A DNA stretch of 64,000 bases from Clusia tigrina. Taxonomy: Eukaryota; Arthropoda; Insecta; Diptera; Clusiidae. A program made the translations under genes and the position numbers. Location: the NCBI GenBank assembly GCA_920105625.2, contig OV050030.1, positions 316,001,289-316,065,288 on the forward strand, given 5' to 3'. Positions 11,785 to 21,745 of the stretch are shown here, one piece after another; the first letter of the stretch is position 1; the number at the start of each line of letters is the position of its first letter. Below the pieces are notes generated by a model. That model was not told the origin of the DNA, did no database searches, and saw only the letters and a list, made by a program, of their open reading frames with translations.

Positions 11785-14700
11785 TTAATTCGATCTGTAG
11801 GGCTTCAACAGATTGTTATGGAAACGTCTCAATTTGTTTCCTATCCTAACCTCTGTCGTTACTGGCCCCAAAATCTTTTCTACTTTATATGGACCAAGCC
11901 AAATATGGGAAAATTTGTTCTTCTTGTTACTGTTACGCAGTAAAACATTGTCCCCAGCAACGAACTGCACGGGATTAGTGGAAGCATCATATTGCTTCTT
12001 GGATACCGCTTTTGCCCTTTCCTGCGCCTTCCTAGCCAACTCGTGCCCTTTCTGCACTTGATAACGTAACAGATGTGTGAAGTCGTCTGTATTATATAAA
12101 GGCGCTGGCTTTCGTTTCGGGCTATGGTCCCACCATATCCATGAACACCTTTTCGCATGGTCTGTTAGCAGTATCAGTTAGTTGCATAGGCATCCTTGTT
12201 AGCCTTGATACCTTGTTCTTCTGGCAACTTTCACACCCAGCGATGAGTTTCCATATATCCAACATCATTTTAGGCCACCTATAGTTCTTGCGTATACGCC
12301 TATACGTCTTCATGAGACCCTGGTGACCCCCCAAAGGAGAATTATGGTAATCTTTTGACACCGTTTCAATCTCCTTACGGTCCGACAGTTCAATTACAGC
12401 GTCCGTAACAAAAGGTAAATCTGGAATCGTACCGTCACCCATGGCGTCCCCCTGTTTCGCGGAGTCATCCACAGTACTCCTTCGCTCCCTTACTTGCGCT
12501 CTTGTTAGGACAGCTGCTATCCTCGGTGCTGTGTCCCACCTCTCGGCTGGTGAAAATCTCGCTTTTTCCCTTAACCGAGCTACTACCTGTTGGACTCTCG
12601 CTGCTGTATCCTCAAGCGCTTCCCGCAAGTTTTCTTGTTCTTGCACGTTTATATCATATAATCTAGCGAGACACCATCTCAACCCCTCACTGATGAACCT
12701 GTATGCTGAACAGTCTTTCGTGATGTCAAAGGCAACTGCCCTCGCTTCCAAAAACCCCACTTCCACTTTTACCCTGTCTAACTCAATCCATGCCCTCACT
12801 ATTATTTGCTCCCCTTTTGATCTTTCCGTCTGCCCATCATTGATCGCATATCCCGCGATATTCTCAGTGATTCTCAGAACACTCGTATTTTCCGGCACCC
12901 TACTCAGCGCATCCGCATTCAAATTCGTTTTCCCTGGCTTGTATACAATATCAAATGTGTACTCGGACAGCTTATGACTGAACCGTGCCAGTCTAGACGT
13001 TTGATCCTTCAAATTTACGATTCCCCTTAGCGGTTGGTGGTCGGTGTAAACCGTGAACTGCCTCCCCAAAAGGTATGATCTGAAGTTACGAGTGGCCCAA
13101 ACTATAGCGAGCATCTCCCTCTCTATCGTAGAGTACCGCTTCTCGGTCTCACTCAGCGCTCTACTCGCGAAAGCTATGGGATGATCGTGACCCTCTTGTT
13201 CCTGCGAAAGAACCCCTCCCAGAGCTTCACCACTGGTGTCTGTCGTTAAAATGAAATGCTTATTAAAGTCCGGGTAAATCAGGATGGGCGGTGTCGTAAT
13301 AGCCAATTTCAAACCTTCGAACGCCTGTTGGCATGACTCCGCCCATTCGAATTTTGTGTCCTTATGTAGCAACTTCGTGATTGGCAGCGACAACTGTGCC
13401 ATATTCTTCACGAATTACCTATAATAATTTGCTAAACCAAGAAAAGCTTGTACGTCTTTCCTGTTTCTTGGCTGAGCAATATTCTTGACGCATTCTATCT
13501 TCGCAGGATCAGGAAGCGCACCTTTCTCAGTACACTTGTGTCCTAGATAGACCACCTCGCGTCGCAGGAAGTTACACTTCTTCGTGTTGAGCTTGAGACC
13601 ATGCTCCCTCAGTCGATCCAGTACTTTACTCAACTTGCTACTATGGTCTGACAGATTCCTTCCATATACCACTATATCATCTAGGTATACAAAATAGTCA
13701 ATACCTTGCAGACCAGTTAAAATGCTATTCATAAGCCTCTGAAAAGTTGCTGGCGCACCAGTAAGTCCGAATGGCATTCGTTTGAATTCAAAATTACCCA
13801 AAGACGTGCTGAATGCCGTTTTCTCCCTGTCTTCCGCACCCATCAAGACTTGATGGTATCCACTAGCCAAATCTAGCGTAGAGAAATACCTACAATGACC
13901 CAACTGATCCAGAATTTCGTCAATTCTTGGGATCGGAAAAACTTGCTTCAGCGTGACGTCATTTAATTTCCTGAAATCGACCACCAATCTCCATTTCTTG
14001 TCCTGGGACTTTTTCGGAACGAATAACAAAGGTGAATTCCATGGAGAATTGCTCGGCATTATTATGCCCTCCTCCAACAACTTGTCCACCTGTCGATTCA
14101 TTTCGTCACGATGAGCCTCTGGAGTTCTATATTGCCTTTGATTTATGGGCAACTGCCCCTCCGCTATGGGAATATTGTGCTCAATTGTAGATGTGACCGG
14201 CAGCGCGTCTCCATCGAGTAGGAAAACATCGTTATACTCTGCGCACATTCTTGCTATTGAAAGGATTTCCTCCTCATTCAAAATACTCCCCGTTCCCAAT
14301 TCGTTTTTCAGTTTCTCCGCTCTCTCAGTATTCTCCCGAGACTTTTCCTGCACTACAAAATCACTCGCATCGCTTACTTCTCTAATGTCGTACTCCGAGA
14401 TATTGGAACATGTCACGTCGCAATTCTGATCCCACACTACGTCCGATTCTTGAGTGTTCAGCACTGGTGCCTCAACTGTATAATCCGTGGCGTATGCCAA
14501 AGTATCGCTGATATGCACACCAGGCTGTATCTCTTGCCTGTTTACTACTGTTAAACTCTCTTTCACAGGTACCCTTACCTTCTTTACAGTTATTGCCCTA
14601 GCCTTTGCTATGCCTTCTGATTGACTTTCCTGCTCCCTGCTGAAACTGTCCCTCCGTGTTCTACTCTGGTTCCTTCCTATACTGTCCCTTGCACAAAGTC

Positions 14701-15478
14701 TAATATCTTTCACAGTCTTCCCGTTCCCATTGCATACGGATAAGCGTTTACGTACTGTATCTATTATAGAGCAATTCCACAAATTATCTCTTCCCAGTAT
14801 TCCATCTGCCGGGACACCATCCTGAGTCTGGATAATGTGGAAATCCCATTCCAAATTCTCAGCACGGTGAATATCGAGTTTCACTAAGCAAAGAGTTTTA
14901 ACACTTCCCCCAAATGCCCCGCTTAAACTGCTCATTCTGCACGCTTGTACATTGGGAAATGACCTCATGGATACAGCCTTTATTAGACTGGTGTCCGCAC
15001 CTGTGTCCAGCAATAATACCAGATGACCTGCTTTTGCTGCCTTGCACGGAATAATCACATAAGAATCATCCGTGTACGTAGACTGACTGTTGAAATTGTT
15101 AGCTAAAAAATGTTTATATCGCGGAGGATCTCTACACATATCTCTCATAAACCTAGCGGTGCTAGCAAAAAGTATACTTAAACACGATTTAAAATTTGCC
15201 GTACTACCATTCATCTTCCCCATGCAGTTTTTAAAACCTGATGTCATGCCCCTGGCCGGCTGAATTACCTGTCTGCATCTTTCACTAATACTATTAAAAT
15301 TTTTTCCTATATATATTAATATACCAGGGAGGTAGTTCCTGACTAACCCCACTGCTCTCTGGCGAATTACCCCAAACAGCATAAGCAATAGACAAAATAA
15401 ATTTATTGTCCCTAAGAGTGCTGTATCCTGTGTCTTCGGAGTTTGTGGGCTCTCGACTGTCGCTGACGTGAAAACCAC
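11785..15478 (-). pseudogene. Pol of the errantivirus-like element: protease, RT, RNase H, integrase ends
   Basis: The frame at 15478-13415 carries the aspartic protease (LLLDTGADTSLI, later GILGRD) and the reverse transcriptase with FSTLDLASGYHQ, MPFGLTGAPATFQR and the YLDD active site. A single in-frame TAA at 13417-13415, just after GLANYYR, interrupts it. The same frame continues 13411-12122 with RNase H (TTDTSGEALGGVLSQ, YTDHQPLRG, ADALSR) and the integrase zinc finger (GGHQGLMKTY, CESCQ). Right after MDMVGP the catalytic core is missing: from 12121 the sequence goes within about 60 bases to the integrase C-terminus at 12057-11785 (VLLRNSNKKNK, GPYKVEKILGPV). Without the DDE core this Pol cannot integrate DNA. 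Confidence 0.85.
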
Positions 15479-15521
15479 GGTTGGTGCCTGTATATTAGCA
15501 GTGTTCTGGGGTTTCCAACCT

Positions 15522-16876
15522 CTAGGCTGAGGTTGGCCCCCTACCGGTTTCCCTGACTCTGCCTGTTGCTATTCCTTGCGAAACAGTTCTCTGCCATATG
15601 GCCAATGCGCCCACACCATGCACATATCGGTTGGCGACTTCCTTTCCGTTCGTTCCTTGCATCGTATGATTGGTTTTGCTGCGAACCATTGGTATGACGG
15701 TTATTACTAGTGCCGCCCGTCTTCCAGGCACAAGCTTCTCCACAGCTTTGGCCACCTCCAGAATGCTCATTCTGACTGTCGAGTTAACCACCACAGGAAT
15801 AACTGTATCGCTCACCTCTTGTGTAGCTAATTGGCTATTAACCCCCTCTTCCAATAGATACTTAACCAGATCCTGGCGCAAACTTAGTGGCCGCCGTGCT
15901 TCCAACCTAGTTGGCGTGTCATATATAGGCTCTTCCAACTGAGACGCTTTATCCGTCTTCAATGAAACTAATCGGTAGCCCTACTAAATTGCAATCCCTC
16001 ACTACTATTTTCGGAACGAGATGTCCTCGGGTACACTGGGGTGTCAAGTATCCTGATCCTCCTACTTCCGGTATCGAAGCTTGAACCGTCTGCGTGTGTA
16101 TTTCCGACGTCGACACCGACCTTGGCCTCACCTGGGATGGCTTCACTTCCACCGTCGCTTCCCTAAACCTGAAATTCTCTTGCTCTAACAAAGAAGCTTC
16201 CTCCTCTGTTTCCTCGAGCCGTCTTGAGAGTTCCTTAGTTCTATTTCGAAGGAATTCTCTATCAGCTTTCAGATCTTCCTTTTCCTTACGTACTTCCTCT
16301 AATTCTTTTTCCCTCTTGCTCAAGATAGCAGTCAGCGCCAAATCGGCTGCTGCCAAAGGCGATATTCTTCCCCTTACTCTGGCCTCCTCCCACAACGTCT
16401 GGGCTTCAGTCTTACCCGCGCTGGGTTCAAAATGTTCGAATATCCTCTCGGTGAAAAGATTCACCTCTGTTTTTACTGCTTTTTATTCGTCCTGTGCGTC
16501 TTCTTTGCTCTTTAACGGAGACCCACTCGGTGCCTCAATTATTGCTAAATCCGTCTCGAATACCTTGAGCCACCCAGACACTAAATTTTCCACATATCCA
16601 GGAAAATTCGTCGCAAAGTATTCGTCGTCCCTACAGACCTCCTTGTGCGGCAGTAATTTTACGTGGTTGTTTTGAAATTTTTCCACCAAACCTCGCAACT
16701 CGGTGATTCGTCTGTGATAATACTTCACCGTTTTTACATCCTTCCGGTCCTTCCTGAAGTTGGAAATCAACCTCTGTACTTCTTTGCCCACCACTTCCTG
16801 GGATTTCAGGAACTACTTCACTTCCTTCGATAGTCCCATGTACTATGCCTAATCCAATAAATATCCCGTTGAACAA
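15522..16876 (-). pseudogene. Gag of the errantivirus-like element (frameshifted)
   Basis: Overlapping open pieces lie at 16876-16631, 16794-16483, 16464-15949 and 15962-15522, in more than one frame. The 16464-15949 piece has a long charged coiled-coil-like segment (REKELEEVRKEKEDLK and ELSRRLEETEEEASLLE). Near 15570-15630 a CCHC knuckle pattern (CAWCGRIGHMAENC) can be read in a frame other than the main open one, so a shift precedes it. Position between the leader and the protease, the coiled coil and the knuckle support Gag, the structural protein of the particle. It is not intact. Confidence 0.65.
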
Positions 16877-17672
16877 CCCAATCTCAAAGAAAAATCTCCA
16901 TGCATCTGTTCAAAAAAAACAATAATCCTCCCAATTCGCAAAAACCGAAATCTTTAAAAATAAATCCGTAACGTATGCGCATCGTAATAATAGCATTTAA
17001 ATGTTTTCTTCAACATTGCTACGCAAATCGTAGTTTCCGAACTACAAAAACTTTGATGCAACAACTCGTGTTGTATGCAGCTCTTCACCTAATACCCTAA
17101 ACTCAAAATACCAAATATTTAAATCAATCTTTATTTTGGTTACAAAACAATATAAATTGAATCGTATAAATGTCCCTACCGACAAACAAACACAAATCCC
17201 CTATCATAACCGTACGAACCCTATACCGTGGCACGTTCTTTCCGAACCAAACCAACCGGTATACACAAGTTCGCAATTCAATAACGCAAAATCAGTGAAT
17301 AAACAGACACGCTCCACATCCCCCGAGAATGCTGAAACAAAATGTATTAAAAACTATGAGCCTAATCTCAGTGGAACAACCCTATTCAACCTGACCGTAA
17401 GTAAAAAATTTTCCTTTTGGATCGACCTATTGTCACCTAACCGCAGCGGCTAATCAGCCCCAATGCTGCTTCTCCTGCATGACCGGCGCAAAAGCGCCCA
17501 CACGGCCACCGAAGAATCGTCGACAAAATTAACTTAGATACTAGAATGTCCTACTATAAGCATACTCACCATTTTTGTTCCGTCCATTTAACTCCTTTGG
17601 GATGGTTATCCTGATGGTTTCCTGTTGGTGGATTCACACGTAGGAATGCTCTTTCCTGGCACTCGACGTTGG
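16877..17672 (-). other. 5' untranslated leader of the errantivirus-like element
   Basis: About 0.8 kb between the primer-binding site and the first gag-like frame. No supported gene on either strand. The length is normal for errantivirus leaders, which usually hold splice and packaging signals, but I cannot point to specific ones. Confidence 0.55.
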
Positions 17673-17690
17673 ATCCTACCGGCTGCGCCA
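17673..17690 (-). other. Primer-binding site of the errantivirus-like element
   Basis: Minus-strand TGGCGCAGCCGGTAGGAT starts three bases inside the LTR end. It differs by one base from the tRNA-Ser-type primer site I recall for 17.6/297-like elements. Its place next to the LTR confirms the 5' end and the minus orientation. Confidence 0.8.
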
Positions 17691-17693
17691 AAA

Positions 17694-18177
17694 TGTTGGG
17701 CTCTTGTGTCCTTGCTTGTTTGGTGGGGGACGTCCTGTCGCGGTTCCTTCGGGCGCGTGTCTGAAAACTTAAAAACCCTAACGTTAAATTAAAACACTTT
17801 CCACTTTTAAGATTTAAATCACAAGAGATTTATTCTTACCAAACCTAATACTTATATACTATTTTTTACAACCATCTCAGTCTGTGAACTGACCTTTCTG
17901 GTGTTCCAGTTCTGCACCTGCTAATTGGTGTCAGTTGGTCAAAACTGGCGACGGTGCATTACGCTGCCCTCGTCGACTCGACTGCGGAACTGTAATACCC
18001 TAAAAGCTTACATGATAACATTACACAGATCACATTAACTTAAAATACTTAGACCCTAGAAGTATGCCATATCATAAAACAGTTTTAGCACATGCTAATC
18101 CAACATAGTGTGGCATCTATTAGGGGTCGATGCTGTGAGTCAACTACACGTAGGTAGCTTGGTTCTAACCCACAACA
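17694..18177 (-). repeat. 5' LTR of the errantivirus-like element
   Basis: A 484-bp LTR with TGTTGGG...CACAACA termini, next to the PBS on its left. It is followed on the right by GCCG and R1 leader sequence, the same flank as the solo LTR at 6526-7039. Confidence 0.9.
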
Positions 18178-18297
18178 GCCGCCACGTGGAGGCAGTGAGT
18201 CTTCTTGAGGGTGTCCCACACCAGGATCGCTCTAGCCCCTCCCAGTGAGGGGCAATTAGATGCTTTGCCTGGCTGGCTCCCCCCTGACCCCTTTATG
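18178..18297 (-). mobile_element. R1-clade 5' end fragment (duplicate of 7040-7160)
   Basis: The 120 bases after the LTR match the 5' terminus of R1 copy B, including the start at CCCCTGACCCC against a microsatellite. It is part of the segmental duplication. Confidence 0.75.
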
Positions 18298-18331
18298 TAT
18301 ATGTATATGTATATGTATGTGAATATGTATA

Positions 18332-18900
18332 ACCTTGATGTATAACTTTGATTCCTATACAAGCACTTTAACCTGGATAGGAGGTAGGAAATTGAGTTAG
18401 TTGTTTCAAGTAAGGCTATTGGCTTATAGGTAACGATCTGACGTTGGCAACGTTATATTGTTGTCAATATGTTTGAGTGCATGATTTTTCTGTTGATGTG
18501 TGCGGCAAAACTAACCCTCATAGAGGCTGTGCGTCGGGCTTGGAACTCACCATGGAAAAATACACTTCACTGAAGACTACCAAAATGCCTCGCATAAGGT
18601 TACCCAATTTTGATAACGACCCCCGCAAACAATGTACAACGATTTAAGGATATGCACCTGGAATGTCCGAACCGTCAATAGGGAAGGTCATCCAGCTGGA
18701 TGACGTCCTAATGATATATAAGTCTAACGTCACCGCATTACAGGAGTTGCGATGGACAGGTCAGGGTTGCTCCAAAAGAGCGTCCTGTGACGTATACTAT
18801 AGCTTCCATGTGGATAGGCACGAATTTGGAGCAGGATTCGCGGTCGGCAAGAGACTCCGCCACATTGTCCCCCGGTTCACACCGGTAAAATGAACGGCTG
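18332..18900 (+). pseudogene. RTE-like leader and endonuclease fragment (second copy)
   Basis: Same sequence as 7204-7711, but reading on past the duplication boundary: [47 protein letters not shown], then [12 protein letters not shown]. The frame shifts again near 18890 (the family continues NERLATVRI, in another frame) and then dissolves into a TATACA-type microsatellite at 18915-19050. The last 60 bases or so, from 18838, are repeated at the start of each tandem unit. Confidence 0.75.
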
Positions 18901-19050
18901 GCCACAGTTCGCATTACATATTCATATAGATATACATATGCATATATATACATATTCATATACATATACTTATAAATATACAAATACACACATATACATA
19001 TACATATGCAAATCCATATACATAAACATATACATCTACATATACATATA

Positions 19051-20371
19051 CGAGGTGTGATCAAAAAATAACCGTTATTTTCATCTTTTCGTGAGTTACG
19101 TATGTTCGATGTTCGGATTTTTTTTTTATGTTGGTACACATGTCTGTTATATATGTTGGCAATACTAACCATTTTGGATTCTCAGTTTGTTTTTGACAGA
19201 TAAAAAGGTTAGTCGTGTTTTGGTGGGCTCTTCGATTTTGTACTATTCGAAAAAAATGGATCAAAGAAACTGTATTCAGTTTTGTGTAAAAAATGAAATT
19301 AAATGCGCAAGGACATTTGAAATGTTGACTATGGCCTTTGGCGAGTCTACTATGACCAGAACACAAGTTCAATTGTGGTATAACCGGTTTAAGGAAGGCC
19401 GAGAAGATGTCAATGACGATGCTCGTCCTGGTCGCCCGAGCACGTCAACAACTGACGAAACCATTGACGCACTGAAGAAAATGGTTTTGGATAATCGTCG
19501 AATCACTATCAGAGAGGTTGCTGATGATGTTGGCGTATCATTCGGCTCATGCCAAGCAATTTTTACGGATGTTTTAGGCATGAAACGTGCGGCAGCGAAG
19601 ATTGTTTCAAAATTGCTAAACTTTGAGCAAAAACAACGACGCATGGACATCGCTCAGGAGCTGTTGAACATCGTCAACGACGATCCAGATTTCCTCAAAA
19701 AGATCATAACTGGTGACGAATCGTGGGTGTATGGCTATGACATTGAAACCAAAGCCCAATCATCCCAATGGAAACGTCCAGATGAGCCAAGACCGAAAAA
19801 AGCACGTCAAGTTCGGTCGAACGTAAAGGTTTTGCTGACAATTTTCGTTGATTGCAATGGCGTGGTGCATCATGAATTCTTGCCACAAGGTCGTACGGTC
19901 AACAAGGAATACTACCTTGAAGTTATGCGCCGTTTGCGAGAAGCAATTCGTCAGAAACGCCCAGAATTGTGGAAAAACCAATCATGGATTTTGCACCATG
20001 ATAACGCACCACCTCACACATCGATGCTTGTGCGTAATTTTTTGGCCAAAAACAAAACCGTTATTATGCCTCAACCACCGTATTCACCGGATTTGGCCCC
20101 CGCTGCCTTTTTCCTCTTTCCAAAACTGAAGACACCGATGAAAGGAAAGCGTTTTGCTACGATTGAGGAGATAAAAGAAAAATCGAAACAGGAGCTGTTG
20201 GCGATACCAAAAAAAGCGTTTCAGAAGTGTTTCGAGGATTGGAAAAAACGCTGGCATAAGTGTATTATATCTGAGGGGAATTACTTTGAAGGGGACAAGA
20301 TAGTTGTTGATGAATAAATAAATAATTTTTGAAAAAATTTAAAATAACGGTTATTTTTTGATCAAACCTCG
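19051..20371 (+). mobile_element. mariner element, array copy 1
   Basis: A 1,321-bp element with about 31-bp inverted terminal repeats: left end CGAGGTGTGATCAAAAAATA, right end the complement of CGAGGTTTGATCAAAAAATA (one mismatch). It is flanked by TA at 19049-19050 and 20372-20373, the target duplication of Tc1/mariner transposons. It encodes one transposase at 19256-20317. Confidence 0.95.
19256..20317 (+). CDS. mariner transposase, full length, third catalytic Asp replaced by Ala (copy 1)
   Basis: A 353-residue transposase of the Tc1/mariner (IS630) superfamily, which binds the terminal repeats and cuts and pastes the element. I start at MDQRNCIQFC; the longer frame upstream needs a non-ATG codon and lies outside the conserved protein. 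Residues 1-110 form the paired helix-turn-helix DNA-binding region (WYNRFKEG, GRPSTSTTD). The catalytic domain has D154 (TGDESWVYGYD), D249 (HHDNAPPH) and then LAPAAFFLFPK, where mariners have LAPxDFFLF. Residue 284, exactly 34 residues after D249, is therefore Ala (GCC at 20105-20107) instead of the third metal-binding Asp. The protein could still bind DNA and dimerise, but the DD34D triad is incomplete, so catalysis should fail. All three array copies share this. Confidence 0.93.
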   Translation: MDQRNCIQFCVKNEIKCARTFEMLTMAFGESTMTRTQVQLWYNRFKEGREDVNDDARPGRPSTSTTDETIDALKKMVLDNRRITIREVADDVGVSFGSCQAIFTDVLGMKRAAAKIVSKLLNFEQKQRRMDIAQELLNIVNDDPDFLKKIITGDESWVYGYDIETKAQSSQWKRPDEPRPKKARQVRSNVKVLLTIFVDCNGVVHHEFLPQGRTVNKEYYLEVMRRLREAIRQKRPELWKNQSWILHHDNAPPHTSMLVRNFLAKNKTVIMPQPPYSPDLAPAAFFLFPKLKTPMKGKRFATIEEIKEKSKQELLAIPKKAFQKCFEDWKKRWHKCIISEGNYFEGDKIVVDE

Positions 20372-20373
20372 TA

Positions 20374-21469
20374 CGCATACATATACATATACATATACAC
20401 ATAGACACTCTACACCCCAACAATGTAAATCGGTGACGGCAGCAGACAGTGCGTTTAGTTTGTGGGCCAACAATTTGTGAAATTTCATTGAAAATAATAG
20501 TTTGTGTACCAGAATTTGTGTAGAATCGGAGTTACATTGAGCAGGTATTTAATAAATAATTATTACTGAGGGGAAACTACGTTTTAAAAGAAATGCAAAA
20601 TTCTGTGATTTTCGCATAAAAACGTACAATTAAGATCATTGTATAATTAAGCAAACAAACACAAAAGCTGTCGGTGTACAGTTTAAGTAAAAAATACAGA
20701 CTTATCCAATTCAACCATTTTATACGTAGTATTAATAATTTGAAGGGTTTGTGTACCTAATAAAAGTAAAAATACAGGATCGGATTATGAGTCACCAGCA
20801 TTCGCCTGATTCGGGGCGTAAAAATCAGGAGGTAGTTATGAAAGTTCTAAATATGGGGCCAGTTCTCGAAGACCCATTCGGAAAGAACTCCAGAATGGCT
20901 CGCTCATCGGATAGATTGGTGCCTGACGCTGGGCAAGATCGTTCAAGCTCGTCACATCCATGCATGGAGCATGTGCAAACGATGAGAAAGGCGAGCACGG
21001 GTGATCCGGTCACCTTACAGGGCCAGAAACTGGAAAGCTGGCTTCTATGATGGGTGGCAACCCACGCGGCAGATCCATTCACCAGCCTATGTGGACCCTG
21101 GTCGAGACGTTACAAAATCTCTACCACAATGAAGAGAGGCATTGGCAGTGTAGAGGTAACGCTGTACAGGAGATCAGCGGAAGTACGCAACCTTCGCTAT
21201 GGACAAAGTGTGCGCCGTCCGCGAAGCGCCTGCAGGAGTACAACATTAGTCCAAAGGCGACTGGGGGGCGAGGCACTACTGTAAACGCTCCCGCGGCCAA
21301 AAAGAGCGGTGGAACAATGCAACATCAGGGTCTAAAGCTGACGACTGAACCAGTGTTAAAGCCGGCTTCGAAAAAACTGGTGACGACGTAGAAATAACAG
21401 GCTACGGCAGTGCCCCGACCCAATGCAGAATGGACAAAAGTGCAGAAGAAAATTAAGTCTAAAGGCAGG
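20374..21469 (+). pseudogene. R1/LOA-type non-LTR element: leader and ORF1 start, unit 1
   Basis: After a short microsatellite (to about 20410) comes a leader and then coding-like text from the ATG at 20787 (MSHQHSPDSG). Pieces in three frames follow: 20787-21050, 21047-21391 and 21054-21284. They include IGSVEVTLYRRSAEVR, SAKRLQEYNISPK and finally AEWTKVQKKIKSKG at about 21426-21468. The last resembles EWTTVRSRPQAKRKG of the R1 copy B ORF1, and the whole resembles ORF1 of R1/LOA-type elements as I remember them. Frameshifts make it a pseudogene. It is cut at 21469, where an LTR begins. The family call is tentative. Confidence 0.5.
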
Positions 21470-21530
21470 TGTTGGGGACCGTATTTGGTTGTTGTCGGGA
21501 ACGTCCTCTTGCTGCTTGTCCTGCGCGTGT
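21470..21530 (-). repeat. Truncated errantivirus-type LTR end, unit 1/2 junction
   Basis: The first 61 bp of the LTR that is complete at 26830-27251 (starts TGTTGGGGACC). It is cut off where unit 2 begins. Confidence 0.85.
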
Positions 21531-21745
21531 CCTCGCGGTCGGCAAGAGACTCTGCCACATTGTCCCCCGGTTCACACCGGTAAAATGAACGGCTGGCCAC
21601 AGTTCGCATTACATATTCATATAGATATACATATGCATATATATACATATTCATATACATATACTTATAAATATACAAATACACACATATACATATACAT
21701 ATGCAAATCCATATACATAAACATATACATCTACATATACATATA

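Larger units (their letters stand above)
8063..18177 (-). mobile_element. Errantivirus-like Gypsy retrotransposon (3' LTR missing)
   Basis: Minus-strand order is LTR (18177-17694), PBS (17690-17673), leader, gag, pol (protease, reverse transcriptase, RNase H, integrase remnants), an untranslated stretch, an env-like region and an A-rich tail. A third, env-like reading frame after pol is the hallmark of insect errantiviruses. No 3' LTR or polypurine tract follows the A-rich tail; instead a rosa-like fragment begins at about 8062. Coding regions carry multiple frameshifts, one in-frame stop in pol and a deletion that removes the integrase core, so the copy is dead. A diverged relative lies at 26830-29880. 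Confidence 0.85.
17694..18847. repeat. Segmental duplicate of 6526-7711 (LTR plus host flank)
   Basis: The block LTR - GCCG - R1 5' end - TATG microsatellite - RTE-like leader and endonuclease start occurs at 6526-7711 and again here in the same orientation, with small differences. Because the shared text runs far past the LTR, the two are copies of one locus and not two insertions. The copies part company at the sequence TCGCGGTCGG (7702-7711 and 18838-18847). Confidence 0.85.

Noticed and set aside
12441..12977. Plus-strand frame of 178 residues
   Set aside because: Antisense shadow of the errantivirus pol connector region.
18738..19172. Minus-strand Cys/Ile/Tyr-rich frames in each tandem unit
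   Set aside because: They read the TATACA microsatellite and mariner end antisense.
19187..19255. Longer mariner transposase start 23 codons upstream
   Set aside because: Needs a non-ATG start and lies in the untranslated part; the conserved protein begins at MDQRNC.
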